Part shown: one piece after another, positions 1-7,748 of the stretch
How the letters are laid out: the number at the start of each line of letters is the position of its first letter
Position numbering within the stretch: the stretch's first letter is position 1
DNA from: Chitinophagaceae bacterium
GTDB lineage: Bacteria; Bacteroidota; Bacteroidia; Chitinophagales; Chitinophagaceae
Assembly (NCBI GenBank): GCA_017882265.1
Contig: JADGPW010000125.1
Coordinates: forward strand, 1-38,493
Direction of reading: 5' to 3'
Length of the DNA: 38,493 nt
Notes under the pieces: model-generated
Databases searched by the model: none
Told to the model about the DNA's origin: nothing
What the model saw: only the letters and a program-made list of their open reading frames with translations
Translations under genes and position numbers: made by a program

Positions 1-83
1 ATCATCATCAAAGTGAACAGTATTTTACCGCGCAACTCTTCGATGCTCCAGATATTCTTTAGTGTCTGTATTAATTTCTTCAC
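1..83 (-). CDS. secY: Protein translocase subunit SecY, N-terminal fragment
   Basis: The complement of the first 83 bases encodes a start followed by KKLIQTLKNIWSIEELRGKI, the typical cytoplasmic N-terminus of SecY before its first membrane helix. SecY is the channel subunit of the SecYEG inner-membrane translocon. The start is GTG at 83; an in-frame TAA at 93-95 rules out a longer start. No Shine-Dalgarno is visible. The position directly downstream of rplO is the standard spc-operon order, which supports the call. The gene runs off the window edge, so only about 27 residues are seen. Confidence 0.9.
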   Translation of the reverse strand, partial: MKKLIQTLKNIWSIEELRGKILFTLMM

Positions 84-164
84 GTGAGATTTTTATTTTG
101 AAATTTTGTCCCTGATCATAACCGGGATCTATTTACAAAAACCTGACAAGTTACTGCATTTGTC

Positions 165-614
165 CTATTTGACTATCTCCAATGATCCGCCAGCCGCTTC
201 AATGGCCAATTTGGCCTTCCCACTCACTGCATTCACTTTAAATGTGAATTTACTTTTCAGTTCACCGTTACCTAATATTTTCACTTTATCATTCTGACTG
301 ATCAGTCCGTTGATATAAAGATTTTCCGCTGAAAATTCTTTGATGCTGTATTTCTCAGCTAATTGTTCTACCTGACCAAGATTAAACACCTTGAATTCAA
401 CCCGGTGGATATTATTAAATCCTCGTTTGGGAAGGCGGCGCTGAATAGGCATCTGGCCGCCTTCATGCGCCATCTTACTTTTATATCCGGCACGGCTTTG
501 TCCGCCCTTTGTACCTTTTGTTGAAGTGCCGCCATGCCCGGAACCATCGCCCCGGCCTATCCGCTTTACTTTGTGTGTTGCCCCTTTGGCAGGTCGAAGT
601 TCGTGTAGTTTCAT
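165..614 (-). CDS. rplO: 50S ribosomal protein L15
   Basis: L15 is a late-assembling protein of the large subunit that binds 23S rRNA. The 149-residue product starts MKLHELRPAKGATHKVKRIG and carries the basic, glycine-rich N-terminal tail (GRGDGSGHGGTSTKG, about residues 20-34) that threads into rRNA. Length is normal for the family. It is the last r-protein gene before secY and is presumably read from the rpsJ promoter about 10 kb upstream. The C-terminal GKAKLAIEAAGGSLEIVK is a typical L15 ending. The 81-base spacer to secY has no terminator, so co-transcription is expected. Confidence 0.98.
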   Translation of the reverse strand: MKLHELRPAKGATHKVKRIGRGDGSGHGGTSTKGTKGGQSRAGYKSKMAHEGGQMPIQRRLPKRGFNNIHRVEFKVFNLGQVEQLAEKYSIKEFSAENLYINGLISQNDKVKILGNGELKSKFTFKVNAVSGKAKLAIEAAGGSLEIVK

Positions 615-669
615 TTTTATTAATTTTTACTCACCGGGGTTTTTTCCCCTCGCTTTTTAATTTTACATT

Positions 670-732
670 TTAAGTGTTAGCTATTAAGTGATAAATCTAT
701 TATTTCACACTTATCGTTTAACACTAACCACT
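670..732. repeat. Degenerate 7-bp tandem repeat, rplO-rpmD spacer
   Basis: On the plus strand the spacer reads in steps of seven: TTAAGTG, TTAGCTA, TTAAGTG, and further on TCACACT, TATCGTT, TAACACT. The second set is roughly the complement of the first, so the region can fold back on itself. The array reaches the stop codon of rpmD. Confidence 0.6.
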
Positions 733-913
733 ATTTTACATCTTCCACTTTCACCAGGTGGGTTACTTTCCGGATCATACCCATTATCTGTGGGGTGGCT
801 TCCACCTCTTTGGTGGAATTGGTTTTATTCAGACCTAAAGCCTGTATGGTCAGTTTCTGACGATCCGGTCTGTCTATAGGACTTTTTACTAATGTTATTT
901 TTATCTTTTTCAT
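731..913 (-). CDS. rpmD: 50S ribosomal protein L30
   Basis: L30 is a small large-subunit protein. The 60-residue product starts MKKIKITLVKSPIDRPDRQK and shows the family pattern of LVKS...QxxTIxALGL...TPQIMGMIRKVTHLVKVE. The ATG at 913 is chosen: an upstream in-frame TTG at 934 would add seven residues encoded by a heptamer repeat and not found in the family. The TAG stop touches the repeat in the rplO spacer. It sits between rpsE and rplO as in most bacteria. Confidence 0.96.
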   Translation of the reverse strand: MKKIKITLVKSPIDRPDRQKLTIQALGLNKTNSTKEVEATPQIMGMIRKVTHLVKVEDVK

Positions 914-924
914 ATTAATGTCTT

Positions 925-959
925 TGCCTGCCAACTGCCATTTGCCGACTGCTGACTGA
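925..959. repeat. 7-bp tandem repeat, rpmD-rpsE spacer
   Basis: Five consecutive heptamers on the plus strand: TGCCTGC, CAACTGC, CATTTGC, CGACTGC, TGACTGA. Read on the minus strand the unit is CAGTCGG/CAGTCAG-like, the same unit seen at 16775-16816 and inside lipB at 37646-37680. It fills almost all of the 49-base spacer. Confidence 0.75.
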
Positions 960-962
960 ATA

Positions 963-1481
963 TTATCCGTTAAATACTTTTTTTAACCCGATAGACCGGG
1001 TCTTCGCCACATGGATCGGTTCCCGTAATAAAGCAAGTGCTTTAAAGGTGGCTTTTACCACGTTGTGCGGGTTGGCAGAACCAAGCGATTTAGCTAATAC
1101 ATCGGTAACGCCGGCTGCTTCCAGTACTGCCCTCATCGATCCCCCGGCAATAACACCGGTACCATGGGCAGCGGGTTTGATCAATACTTTTGCCGCCCCT
1201 TCTTTGGCCCACTGATCATGTGGAATAGTACCCTTCATCACCGGAACTTTAATAAGGTTCTTTTTTGCATCTTCGATTCCTTTGGTAATCGCTTCCTGCA
1301 CTTCTTTGGCTTTACCCAGTCCGTGACCAACCACTCCATTTTCATTTCCTACTACGACCAATGCAGAGAAACTGAAGGCACGGCCTCCTTTAGTGGTTTT
1401 TACCACACGGTTGATGGCAACTACTTTATCTTTCAGTTCCAGGTCGCCGGCTTTAACCTTGTTTACGTTGTACTTTGACAT
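963..1481 (-). CDS. rpsE: 30S ribosomal protein S5
   Basis: S5 lies at the mRNA entry side of the small subunit and contributes to decoding fidelity. The 172-residue product contains the S5 N-terminal double-stranded-RNA-binding-like domain ([38 protein letters not shown]) and the conserved C-terminal domain ([24 protein letters not shown], in part). Length and order, between rplR and rpmD, are standard. The start at 1481 gives [12 protein letters not shown], a typical Bacteroidota S5 N-terminus. Confidence 0.98.
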   Translation of the reverse strand: MSKYNVNKVKAGDLELKDKVVAINRVVKTTKGGRAFSFSALVVVGNENGVVGHGLGKAKEVQEAITKGIEDAKKNLIKVPVMKGTIPHDQWAKEGAAKVLIKPAAHGTGVIAGGSMRAVLEAAGVTDVLAKSLGSANPHNVVKATFKALALLREPIHVAKTRSIGLKKVFNG

Positions 1482-1492
1482 TTAGTTATTTC

Positions 1493-1555
1493 AGATTTAA
1501 TATATAAGATTGAATATTGTTTGATTGAAGTTTAAAATATTAAATCTTCAATTTA
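1493..1555. repeat. AT-rich repeat with approximate 7-bp period, rpsE-rplR spacer
   Basis: AT-rich words such as AGATTTA, AGATTGA, ATATTGT and AAATCTT recur in steps of 7 or 14 bases, and the left half is partly complementary to the right half (AGATTTAATAT against ATATTAAATCT). The low complexity makes the period less certain than in the GC-containing arrays. Confidence 0.4.
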
Positions 1556-1912
1556 AAACTTCAGTCCTCCTTCCCTTGCCCCGTCTGCTACTGATTTCAC
1601 GCGGCCATGATACAAATAACCACCCCGATCGAACACCACTTCTTTTACGCCCAGGTCAACTGCCTTGCGGGCAATGGCAGTACCCACCAGTTTACTTTTA
1701 TCTGTTTTATTGCCGTTCTTCGCTTTGATGTCTTTATCCTTTGAGGAAGCAGCAGCAAGAGTAACGCCATGGATATCATCGATCAGCTGTACATAGATCT
1801 CCGTATTGCTTCTGAATACTGACAGACGCGGCTTTTGGGCAACACCATTGATATTCCTTCGAATATTATGACGTATTCTTTGTCTTCTTTCTGTTTTAGC
1901 TTTTGAGTTCAT
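1553..1912 (-). CDS. rplR: 50S ribosomal protein L18
   Basis: L18 binds 5S rRNA and helps dock it on the large subunit. The 119-residue product opens with the basic segment MNSKAKTERRQRIRHNIRRN and continues with PRLSVFRSNTEIYVQLIDD and the C-terminal VFDRGGYLYHGRVKSVADGAREGGLKF region diagnostic of L18. Length is normal. The last codons run to the edge of the AT-rich repeat, which begins about where the stop codon lies. Confidence 0.98.
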   Translation of the reverse strand: MNSKAKTERRQRIRHNIRRNINGVAQKPRLSVFRSNTEIYVQLIDDIHGVTLAAASSKDKDIKAKNGNKTDKSKLVGTAIARKAVDLGVKEVVFDRGGYLYHGRVKSVADGAREGGLKF

Positions 1913-1927
1913 ATTTTATTCCCCCAT

Positions 1928-1944
1928 CTCCGCCCGGGGCGGAG
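1928..1944. repeat. GC-rich palindrome, rplF-rplR spacer (copy 1)
   Basis: CTCCGCC and GGCGGAG form 7-bp perfect arms around a CGG centre. The palindrome sits a few bases downstream of the rplR start in map terms, in the transcribed leader of rplR. It shares its CCGCC/GGCGG core with those at 2022, 10496 and 29561. Confidence 0.75.
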
Positions 1945-2021
1945 AGTTTTGACGCCTCTAATACTACCAGAGACTTTTTTAATAATTCTTTTCAACCTTA
2001 AATGAACTGTACCTCCTAAGT

Positions 2022-2043
2022 TCCTCCGCCAACCGGCGGAGGA
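2022..2043. repeat. GC-rich palindrome, rplF-rplR spacer (copy 2)
   Basis: TCCTCCGCC and GGCGGAGGA are 9-bp perfect arms with an AACC loop. It lies 10 bases beyond the rplF stop. There is no T-run on either strand, so it is not a typical terminator. With copy 1 it makes two related hairpins in one 140-base spacer. Confidence 0.8.
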
Positions 2044-2052
2044 CAGGGGTTT

Positions 2053-2607
2053 TTATTTTCCTGCGGCTTTACCAGCTTTCTTCCTTACCACTTCACCTAA
2101 ATAGCGAACACCTTTTCCTTTGTAAGGTTCCGGCTTACGAAGGCCGCGTAATTTAGCGGCCACCTGCCCGATCAATTGTTTGTCAATTCCTTCCAGTGTG
2201 ATCATAGGGTTTTGTCCCTTTTCCTGTGATGTCACCAGCTTCATTTCTTTGGGTATCTCGAAAATGATATTATGTGAAAAGCCTAAGGCCAGATCGAGCA
2301 CATTTCCCTGGTTCGCGGCTTTGAAACCTACCCCAATGAGTTCCAGCTTTCTCGTGTAGCCTTCTGTTACACCTTTTACAAGATTTGAAGTGAGGGAACG
2401 ATATAACCCATGCATCGCACGGTGCCGGATCTGGTCAGTGGGACGGGTAAAAATCACCTGCCCATCTTTCACTTCAACCTTAATATCACGATCAATGGTC
2501 TGTTTCAATTCTCCTTTTGGGCCTTTTACAGTCATCACATTATCTTTATTCACTGTAATAGTAACTCCTCCTGGGATCACTACTGGTTGTTTACCTATTC
2601 GAGACAT
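2053..2607 (-). CDS. rplF: 50S ribosomal protein L6
   Basis: L6 binds 23S rRNA near the factor-binding site. The 184-residue product starts MSRIGKQPVVIPGGVTITVN and ends with the conserved RKPEPYKGKGVRYLGEVVRKKAGKAAGK region, including the EPYKGKG signature of L6. Both alpha/beta repeats of the family are complete. It lies between rpsH and rplR as expected. Confidence 0.98.
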   Translation of the reverse strand: MSRIGKQPVVIPGGVTITVNKDNVMTVKGPKGELKQTIDRDIKVEVKDGQVIFTRPTDQIRHRAMHGLYRSLTSNLVKGVTEGYTRKLELIGVGFKAANQGNVLDLALGFSHNIIFEIPKEMKLVTSQEKGQNPMITLEGIDKQLIGQVAAKLRGLRKPEPYKGKGVRYLGEVVRKKAGKAAGK

Positions 2608-2731
2608 GAGAAATATTTTAAGTTTAAAAGTTTAAAATTCAGAAGTTGAGGACCGGTTAGCCTGAATTAGTTTCGGCTTGTTGTATCTACAACTGTTACG
2701 AACTCTCTACTCCCCTTTAGAGAATAAGAGT

Positions 2732-3130
2732 TTAATACACATAGCAAAGAACTTCACCCCCTACATTTTGCGCTTTTGCCTCTTTATCCGTCATCACTCC
2801 TTTTGATGTGGATACGATAGCCACCCCCAGTCCATTTTTTACACGGCGGATATCCGTTGGCTTTGCGTACTGGCGCAAACCCGGACGACTTACCCTTTCC
2901 ATACTTTGGATGGCAGGCTGCTTGGTCTGTGTATCGTACTTAAGTGCGATCTTAATCACTCCTTGTTTATTATCATCCTCAAACTTATACTTCAGAATAT
3001 ATCCCTGGTTGTATAATATTTCAGTCATACGCTTCTTTAAATTAGAAGCAGGGATATCCACCACACGGTGACCCGCCATCTGTGCATTTCGGATTCTCGT
3101 CAGGAAATCTGCTATAGGATCTGTTACCAT
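2732..3130 (-). CDS. rpsH: 30S ribosomal protein S8
   Basis: S8 is a primary 16S rRNA binder of the small-subunit platform; in E. coli it represses its own spc operon, which is not shown here. The 132-residue product starts MVTDPIADFLTRIRNAQ and ends with the family signature region (RVSRPGLRQYAK, GLGVAIVSTSKGVMTDKEA, GGEVLCYVY). Length and position are normal. Confidence 0.98.
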   Translation of the reverse strand: MVTDPIADFLTRIRNAQMAGHRVVDIPASNLKKRMTEILYNQGYILKYKFEDDNKQGVIKIALKYDTQTKQPAIQSMERVSRPGLRQYAKPTDIRRVKNGLGVAIVSTSKGVMTDKEAKAQNVGGEVLCYVY

Positions 3131-3140
3131 AATCTATTTA

Positions 3141-3217
3141 AGATTGAATATTGATTTATTTAATATTGTTTCAATGAGGAAGGCTTAATAAATATTCAAA
3201 TATTAAATCTTCACTAT
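3141..3217. repeat. AT-rich paired repeat, rpsH-rpsN spacer
   Basis: The left part shows AGATTGA, ATATTGA, TTTATTT, AATATTG, and the right part (around 3187-3212) reads as its approximate reverse complement (AATAAATATTC, AAATCTT). The words resemble those in the rpsE-rplR spacer, suggesting the same repeat family at two sites of the operon. Confidence 0.45.
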
Positions 3218-3226
3218 TACATTTCC

Positions 3227-3496
3227 TTACCAACTTGCTTTTTTCAATCCCGGAATCTTCCCATTTAGTGCCATGTCGCGTAAGGCTATCCTGGAGATGC
3301 CAAAATAACGTACATAACCCCTGGGACGGCCGGTAAGCTGGCAGCGGTTCTTCAAACGAACCCGGGATGAATTCTTTGGCATATCGTCCAATGCCTTCCA
3401 ATCGCCTGCTTTTTTCAAAGCATCACGTTTGACAGCATACTGCGCAACCATTTTTTCCCTTTTTCTTTGCCTGGCCTTTACTGATGTCTTAGCCAT
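3227..3496 (-). CDS. rpsN: 30S ribosomal protein S14, zinc-free long type
   Basis: S14 belongs to the small-subunit head. The 89-residue product starts [20 protein letters not shown] and has the signature [20 protein letters not shown] near residues 50-70. It has a single cysteine and no CXXC pairs, so it is the longer C-minus form that does not bind zinc. The gene lies between rplE and rpsH as usual. Confidence 0.98.
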   Translation of the reverse strand: MAKTSVKARQRKREKMVAQYAVKRDALKKAGDWKALDDMPKNSSRVRLKNRCQLTGRPRGYVRYFGISRIALRDMALNGKIPGLKKASW

Positions 3497-3548
3497 AATT
3501 TTATATAATTTTTCAGGTTTTAATATTCAATTTGGGTAATAGCCAGGA

Positions 3549-4118
3549 TCAGTTAGTACTGGGTTTTCTAAATGGCATGCCCAGCTCTTTCAACAATTCA
3601 AACGCTTCTTCGTCCGTTTCGGCTGTGGTAACAAATGTGATATCCAGACCCGTGATCTTATTTACCTTATCGATATCGATCTCAGGAAATATGATCTGTT
3701 CGGTAACACCCAGTGTATAATTACCCCGGCCATCAAAAGCTTTTTCACTCACTCCTTTAAAGTCACGAACACGGGGTAACGCTACCGCGATCAGCCGGTC
3801 CAGGAATTCAAACATCTTTACACCACGCAAAGTTACCCTTGCACCGATCGGCATATTCTTACGCAACTTGAAGTTGGAGATATCTTTTTTTGACATCGTA
3901 GCCACTGCTTTCTGACCGGCAATGGTTGTCAATTCATCCAGTGCGATATCCACAAGCTTTTTGTCGGTGACGGCACCATTTACCCCGCGGTTAAGGCAAA
4001 TCTTCTCCAGTTTGGGCGCCTGCATCATGGTAGAATAACCGAATTTTTTTACCAGGGCAGGGATCACTTCTTTTCTGTACTTATCTGCCAATCTTGGCGT
4101 ATAATTTTTTATGCTCAT
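3549..4118 (-). CDS. rplE: 50S ribosomal protein L5
   Basis: L5 binds 5S rRNA and contacts the P-site tRNA. The 189-residue product begins [20 protein letters not shown] and contains the conserved stretches [56 protein letters not shown]. Its ATG overlaps the TAA of rplX by one base (TAATG), so the two are probably translationally coupled. Confidence 0.98.
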   Translation of the reverse strand: MSIKNYTPRLADKYRKEVIPALVKKFGYSTMMQAPKLEKICLNRGVNGAVTDKKLVDIALDELTTIAGQKAVATMSKKDISNFKLRKNMPIGARVTLRGVKMFEFLDRLIAVALPRVRDFKGVSEKAFDGRGNYTLGVTEQIIFPEIDIDKVNKITGLDITFVTTAETDEEAFELLKELGMPFRKPSTN

Positions 4119-4462
4119 TATTTTTTACCCCCCTCGGTTTTTTTGGTTTTAAAGACCCGCTCCGTCTTACCCGCGGTTCTTACTCTTGTTATCTTAGCGC
4201 CTTTTTTCTGGGCTACATCCCAAAGCATCACATTACTGATATGGATCGGGGCCTCCAGCTTAATAATACCACCTTTTGTATTTTGGGCTGAAGGTTTGGT
4301 ATGTTTGGTAATAATATTCACACCTTCCACGATCACTTTACTTTCTTCTACCAGCACCTGTTTAACCATGCGTGGTTTATCCAGGGCCTTGTCATCACCG
4401 GTAATTACCACGACATTGTCACCCTTGCGGATATTGTACTTTGGTTTAAATCTTGTTTTCAT
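4118..4462 (-). CDS. rplX: 50S ribosomal protein L24
   Basis: L24 is an assembly-initiating large-subunit protein. The 114-residue product contains the KOW motif near the N-terminus ([15 protein letters not shown], about residues 12-26), the [11 protein letters not shown] segment, and the [17 protein letters not shown] tail. The stop overlaps the rplE start by one base. A 117-base repeat-filled spacer precedes it. Confidence 0.98.
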   Translation of the reverse strand: MKTRFKPKYNIRKGDNVVVITGDDKALDKPRMVKQVLVEESKVIVEGVNIITKHTKPSAQNTKGGIIKLEAPIHISNVMLWDVAQKKGAKITRVRTAGKTERVFKTKKTEGGKK

Positions 4463-4471
4463 TTTTTTTAA

Positions 4472-4567
4472 AGCTTTGAGCTATGAGCTACGAGCTGTGA
4501 GCTCAACTCTATAGCAATGAGACTCTTTATTTTATTGAAACGGGCCCGTAGCTCATAGCTCGTAGCT
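4472..4567. repeat. Paired 7-bp repeat arrays forming a long inverted repeat, rplX-rplN spacer
   Basis: Five heptamers run 4472-4506 (AGCTTTG, AGCTATG, AGCTACG, AGCTGTG, AGCTCAA), and three complementary ones run 4547-4567 (CGTAGCT, CATAGCT, CGTAGCT). Bases 4479-4492 and 4547-4560 are perfect 14-bp reverse complements. The mRNA between rplN and rplX could therefore form a strong hairpin. No T-run follows, so termination is not implied. Confidence 0.88.
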
Positions 4568-4579
4568 CGTCGCATTGAT

Positions 4580-4948
4580 TTACAATACTTCCGGCGCCAG
4601 AGAAATGATCTTCATGTATCCTTTATCACGGAGTTCCCTGGCCACGGGCCCGAAAATGCGGGTACCCCTGGGCTCATCTGACTGATTCAATATCACAACA
4701 GCATTATCATCAAAACGGATATAGGAACCATCTTTCCGGCGCAATTTGTTAGTGGTACGGACAATCACTGCTTTAGCCACCGTTCCTTTTTTGATACCAC
4801 CAGCCGGTAATGCATCTTTTACCGTCACCACTATTTTATCCCCGATCCTGGCATAACGCTGGCCACTGTTGCCGAGTACGCGGATACAAAGCACTTCTTT
4901 GGCGCCACTGTTGTCCGCAACATTTAACCGGCTTTCTTGCTGAATCAT
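4580..4948 (-). CDS. rplN: 50S ribosomal protein L14
   Basis: L14 forms intersubunit bridges with 16S rRNA. The 122-residue product starts [20 protein letters not shown] and carries the L14 signature ([47 protein letters not shown] in part) and the [14 protein letters not shown]-terminal region. Length is typical. Order rpsQ-rplN-rplX is canonical. Confidence 0.99.
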   Translation of the reverse strand: MIQQESRLNVADNSGAKEVLCIRVLGNSGQRYARIGDKIVVTVKDALPAGGIKKGTVAKAVIVRTTNKLRRKDGSYIRFDDNAVVILNQSDEPRGTRIFGPVARELRDKGYMKIISLAPEVL

Positions 4949-4954
4949 CTTGTT

Positions 4955-4982
4955 CGATTTTAGATTTCAGATCTTAGATTTA
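4955..4982. repeat. 7-bp tandem repeat, rpsQ-rplN spacer (array 1)
   Basis: Four heptamers on the plus strand: CGATTTT, AGATTTC, AGATCTT, AGATTTA. Immediately upstream of the rplN start. Confidence 0.65.
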
Positions 4983-5022
4983 ATCCTCAATCCGAAACAG
5001 TTTTTACCTCTTGTTTGTGCCC

Positions 5023-5050
5023 GGCAATCTGCAATCGCCAATCTGCAATT
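5023..5050. repeat. 7-bp tandem repeat, rpsQ-rplN spacer (array 2)
   Basis: Four heptamers on the plus strand: GGCAATC, TGCAATC, GCCAATC, TGCAATT. The array touches the rpsQ stop codon. The unit differs from that of array 1, 40 bases away, although the spacing is identical. Confidence 0.78.
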
Positions 5051-5306
5051 ATTTCACTTTCTCTACCACTTCCACTAATCTCCACCTCTTGGTCTTGCTC
5101 AGCGGACGGGTTTCCATGATCTTTACCACATCCCCGACATTGCACTCATTTTTATCATCATGCGCATGGAATTTCGTTGTTTTCTTTACGAACTTACCAT
5201 AGATAGGGTGTTTAACTTTTCTTTCTACAGCTACAGTAATGGTCTTGGCCATTTTGTTGCTGGTCACAACGCCTGTTCTTATTTTTCTAAGATTTCTTTC
5301 TTCCAT
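5049..5306 (-). CDS. rpsQ: 30S ribosomal protein S17
   Basis: S17 is an early-assembling OB-fold protein of the small subunit. The 85-residue product starts [20 protein letters not shown] and contains [20 protein letters not shown] and the C-terminal [14 protein letters not shown] segment typical of S17. The gene is 13 bases from rpmC, so the two are tightly linked. Confidence 0.98.
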   Translation of the reverse strand: MEERNLRKIRTGVVTSNKMAKTITVAVERKVKHPIYGKFVKKTTKFHAHDDKNECNVGDVVKIMETRPLSKTKRWRLVEVVEKVK

Positions 5307-5319
5307 TGTATTGACTTTA

Positions 5320-5529
5320 TTATGCTTGCTGTTCCTTTAACTTTAATTCCGTTATCAAACGGGCAATATCCCGGCGCAGTCCGCGGATGGTCATGGGATT
5401 TTCCAGCGGGGAAATGGTGTGCGCAAACTGCAGTTTTTTCAACCGTTGTTTGTCTTCTTCAAGGCGGGCTTTCAGGTCGCTCTCATTCATCCCATGGATG
5501 CTTTTTACAAAATCTACTTTCTTTGACAT
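5320..5529 (-). CDS. rpmC: 50S ribosomal protein L29
   Basis: L29 sits at the polypeptide exit tunnel near the trigger factor and SRP sites. The 69-residue product is a two-helix protein with [20 protein letters not shown] and [20 protein letters not shown], the standard L29 motif. Spacings to rplP (22 bases) and rpsQ (13 bases) are short and repeat-free, unlike most spacers in this operon. Confidence 0.98.
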   Translation of the reverse strand: MSKKVDFVKSIHGMNESDLKARLEEDKQRLKKLQFAHTISPLENPMTIRGLRRDIARLITELKLKEQQA

Positions 5530-5551
5530 CGTGAATACGATTTATTAATTA

Positions 5552-5974
5552 TTACGTGGTTGCCAGGTCCCGGCGTATGATGAATTTTGTTTTGATAGGT
5601 AACTTACCGGCAGCCAGGGCGAGTGAGGCACGGGCAACTTTCTCATCTACACCATCCACTTCAAATAATATACGGCCGGGTTTTACCACCGCAGCCCAGA
5701 ACTCCAGGTTACCTTTACCTTTTCCCATCCTGACTTCAGCAGGTTTACGTGTAATGGGCTTATCAGGGAAAATGCGGATCCATACATTACCCTCACGTTT
5801 CATTTCGCGGGTCAATGCCTGTCGGGCAGCTTCGATCTGCCGGTCTGTGATCCAATGCTGGTCCAATGCTTTCAACGCATAAGAGCCAAATGCAATAGTA
5901 AACCCTCTTTTTGCATCGCCTTTCATACGACCTTTCTGCATCTTCCTGTGCTTTGTTCTTTTCGGTTGTAACAT
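5552..5974 (-). CDS. rplP: 50S ribosomal protein L16
   Basis: L16 helps position tRNA in the A site of the large subunit. The 140-residue product starts [19 protein letters not shown] and contains [39 protein letters not shown], and the conserved [20 protein letters not shown], all L16 signatures. Length is normal. It is followed at 22 bases by rpmC. Confidence 0.99.
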   Translation of the reverse strand: MLQPKRTKHRKMQKGRMKGDAKRGFTIAFGSYALKALDQHWITDRQIEAARQALTREMKREGNVWIRIFPDKPITRKPAEVRMGKGKGNLEFWAAVVKPGRILFEVDGVDEKVARASLALAAGKLPIKTKFIIRRDLATT

Positions 5975-5987
5975 TTTATTAAGATTC

Positions 5988-6046
5988 TAGTTACTTGTTG
6001 CTTGTTTATGGTTCCTGGCTCCCGGCTGCATCAAGCAACCAGCAAC
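5988..6046. repeat. 7-bp tandem repeat, rpsC-rplP spacer
   Basis: Plus-strand heptamers TAGTTAC, TTGTTGC, TTGTTTA, TGGTTCC, TGGCTCC, CGGCTGC run 5988-6029, then AAGCAAC and CAGCAAC at 6033-6046, which are complementary to the early units. The array fills nearly the whole spacer and ends at the rpsC stop. Confidence 0.72.
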
Positions 6047-6048
6047 AT

Positions 6049-6825
6049 TTAGTTTCTCCGACCACCACCACCTCTTCTTTCCCCGCCACCGCCACCTCTT
6101 CTGTCATCACGACGGTCATGACGATCATCCCTTCTTTCTCTTCTATCACTTACTTCGCTCTTTCCACCAATAAAATTGGGATTCAGGTCCCTTTTCGCCA
6201 ATACTTCACCTTTACAGATCCAGACTTTGATCCCGATTTTACCATATACGGTCAGTGCAAATACATTGGCATAATCAATATCCATGCGGAATGTATGTAA
6301 AGGTACCCGGCCCTGTTTGATCTCTTCGGTCCGTGCGATCTCGGAACCACCCAAACGACCAGACACTTTCACTTTTATCCCTTCAGCACCCATACGCAGG
6401 GCGGATGCAATCGACATTTTAATTGCTCTTTTATAATTGATCCTGTTCTCGATCTGGCGGGCCACTGTATCAGCTACGATCATTGCATCCAGCTCAGGGC
6501 GACGGATCTCCAGGATGTTGATCTGTACGTCATCCTTGCCGGTCAGCTTCTTCAATTCTTCTTTTATGCGATCCACTTCACCACCTCCCTTACCAATAAT
6601 AATCCCAGGTTTAGAAGTATGAATGGTAATGATCAGCTTGCCAAGGGTTCTTTCAATAACGATCTTGGAGATACCACCTTTGTTGATACGGGCATTCAGG
6701 TATGTTCTGATCCTGTGATCTTCGATCAGCTTGCCGGCATAATCTTTTTTTGTAGCATACCAGTTGGATTCCCAACCCCGGATGATGCCTAACCTGTTAC
6801 CAATCGGATTTGCTTTTTGACCCAT
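6049..6825 (-). CDS. rpsC: 30S ribosomal protein S3 with an Arg/Gly-rich C-terminal tail
   Basis: S3 lies at the mRNA entry tunnel and takes part in mRNA unwinding. The 258-residue product starts [20 protein letters not shown], has the KH domain [12 protein letters not shown]-type loop ([17 protein letters not shown]), and the conserved [19 protein letters not shown] and [13 protein letters not shown] segments. The last ~40 residues are an added tail of Arg, Asp and Gly ([12 protein letters not shown] followed by [15 protein letters not shown]). Such tails vary among S3 proteins and may add nonspecific RNA contacts; that role is inference. Confidence 0.98.
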   Translation of the reverse strand: MGQKANPIGNRLGIIRGWESNWYATKKDYAGKLIEDHRIRTYLNARINKGGISKIVIERTLGKLIITIHTSKPGIIIGKGGGEVDRIKEELKKLTGKDDVQINILEIRRPELDAMIVADTVARQIENRINYKRAIKMSIASALRMGAEGIKVKVSGRLGGSEIARTEEIKQGRVPLHTFRMDIDYANVFALTVYGKIGIKVWICKGEVLAKRDLNPNFIGGKSEVSDRRERRDDRHDRRDDRRGGGGGERRGGGGRRN

Positions 6826-6954
6826 GTTTTAAATTTTTGCTCTTAAATCCCGGGAAGGAACATTAGAGCTTTATAGTATAAAATTTTATTGCAAAATCGA
6901 AATGCATTCTTAATTATTAATCTTTCAAATCACTTGAGCTTGATAAACCCCACT

Positions 6955-7296
6955 TTAAGAATTCGAGGCATCCACGATCACAGTTACATGATTACTCCGT
7001 TTACGAACCCGGTAACCACGGCCCTGAGGCGCTGGACGCATACGTTTCAATGTTCTTGCCCCATCCACAAAAATGGTCTTCACCATCAGCTGCGTTTCAT
7101 CTCCCCCTTCATTCTTTTGCTTCCAGTTGTTGATCGCACTTAACACCAGTTTGCGTAGCGGTACAGCAGGGTGCTTAGGGCTATGTTCCAGTTCGGCCAA
7201 TACTTTGTCCACTTTCTTACCCCTGATAAGGTCAGCCAGTAACCGCATTTTGCGGGGGGATGTCGGATAATTTCTCAGTTTAGCTATTGCTTCCAT
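6955..7296 (-). CDS. rplV: 50S ribosomal protein L22
   Basis: L22 lines the exit tunnel with a long beta-hairpin. The 113-residue product starting MEAIAKLRNYPTSPRKMRLL is the conventional length. An in-frame ATG at 7380 would add 28 residues encoded by heptamer repeats, so the ATG at 7296 is chosen. Conserved features include LADLIRGKKVDKVLAELEH, the hairpin region, and GRGYRVRKRSNHVTVIV at the C-terminus. Confidence 0.97.
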   Translation of the reverse strand: MEAIAKLRNYPTSPRKMRLLADLIRGKKVDKVLAELEHSPKHPAVPLRKLVLSAINNWKQKNEGGDETQLMVKTIFVDGARTLKRMRPAPQGRGYRVRKRSNHVTVIVDASNS

Positions 7297-7300
7297 CTTT

Positions 7301-7335
7301 TCTTGTTTCTTGTTACTGGTTGCCTGTTTCTGGTT
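7301..7335. repeat. 7-bp tandem repeat, rplV-rpsS spacer
   Basis: Plus-strand heptamers TCTTGTT, TCTTGTT, ACTGGTT, GCCTGTT, TCTGGTT lie five bases upstream of the rplV start codon, in its 5' untranslated region. They keep an open frame into rplV, which produces a spurious N-terminal extension. Confidence 0.8.
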
Positions 7336-7430
7336 TATGGCCTGGTAGTTCGAGATGTCATTACGATATTGTAATTGCATTCTATAACTGCCTGACCTGT
7401 CTGCAACCAGGACCCAGCAACTCTTATTTA

Positions 7431-7706
7431 TTAAGCTTCTACTTTTTTACTTGAGTGTCCTTTAAAATGCCTAGTGGGCGCAAACTCACCCAATTTATGC
7501 CCCACCATGAACTCAGTCACATAAACAGGAATAAATTTGTTTCCGTTATGCACTGCAAACGTGTGACCTACAAAATCAGGAGTGATCGTGGAACGACGAC
7601 TCCAGGTTTTGATTACACTCTTCTTGTTTTTGCCTTCATTGATGGCCATCACCTTTTTTTCGAGGTGAGTAGCTACATAAGGACCTTTTTTAACTGAACG
7701 ACCCAT
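7431..7706 (-). CDS. rpsS: 30S ribosomal protein S19
   Basis: S19 lies in the small-subunit head next to S13. The 91-residue product starts [19 protein letters not shown] and carries the signature [23 protein letters not shown] (in part) and [22 protein letters not shown]. Length and order between rplB and rplV are standard. Confidence 0.99.
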   Translation of the reverse strand: MGRSVKKGPYVATHLEKKVMAINEGKNKKSVIKTWSRRSTITPDFVGHTFAVHNGNKFIPVYVTEFMVGHKLGEFAPTRHFKGHSSKKVEA

Positions 7707-7748
7707 TTCTTATTATTTAATATTTGTCTTTATTTTCAGATTCGAATT

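Noticed and set aside
4472-5050. Regular short repeats as a CRISPR array
   Set aside because: The units are 7 bp, contiguous and degenerate with no spacers, and no cas genes are present.
5160-5534. A 124-codon plus-strand frame over rpsQ and rpmC
   Set aside because: Antisense to two conserved r-protein genes and without any recognisable motif.
6955-7380. Longer form of L22 with 28 extra N-terminal residues
   Set aside because: The extra residues are encoded by heptamer repeats and are not found in L22; the ATG at 7296 gives the normal N-terminus.
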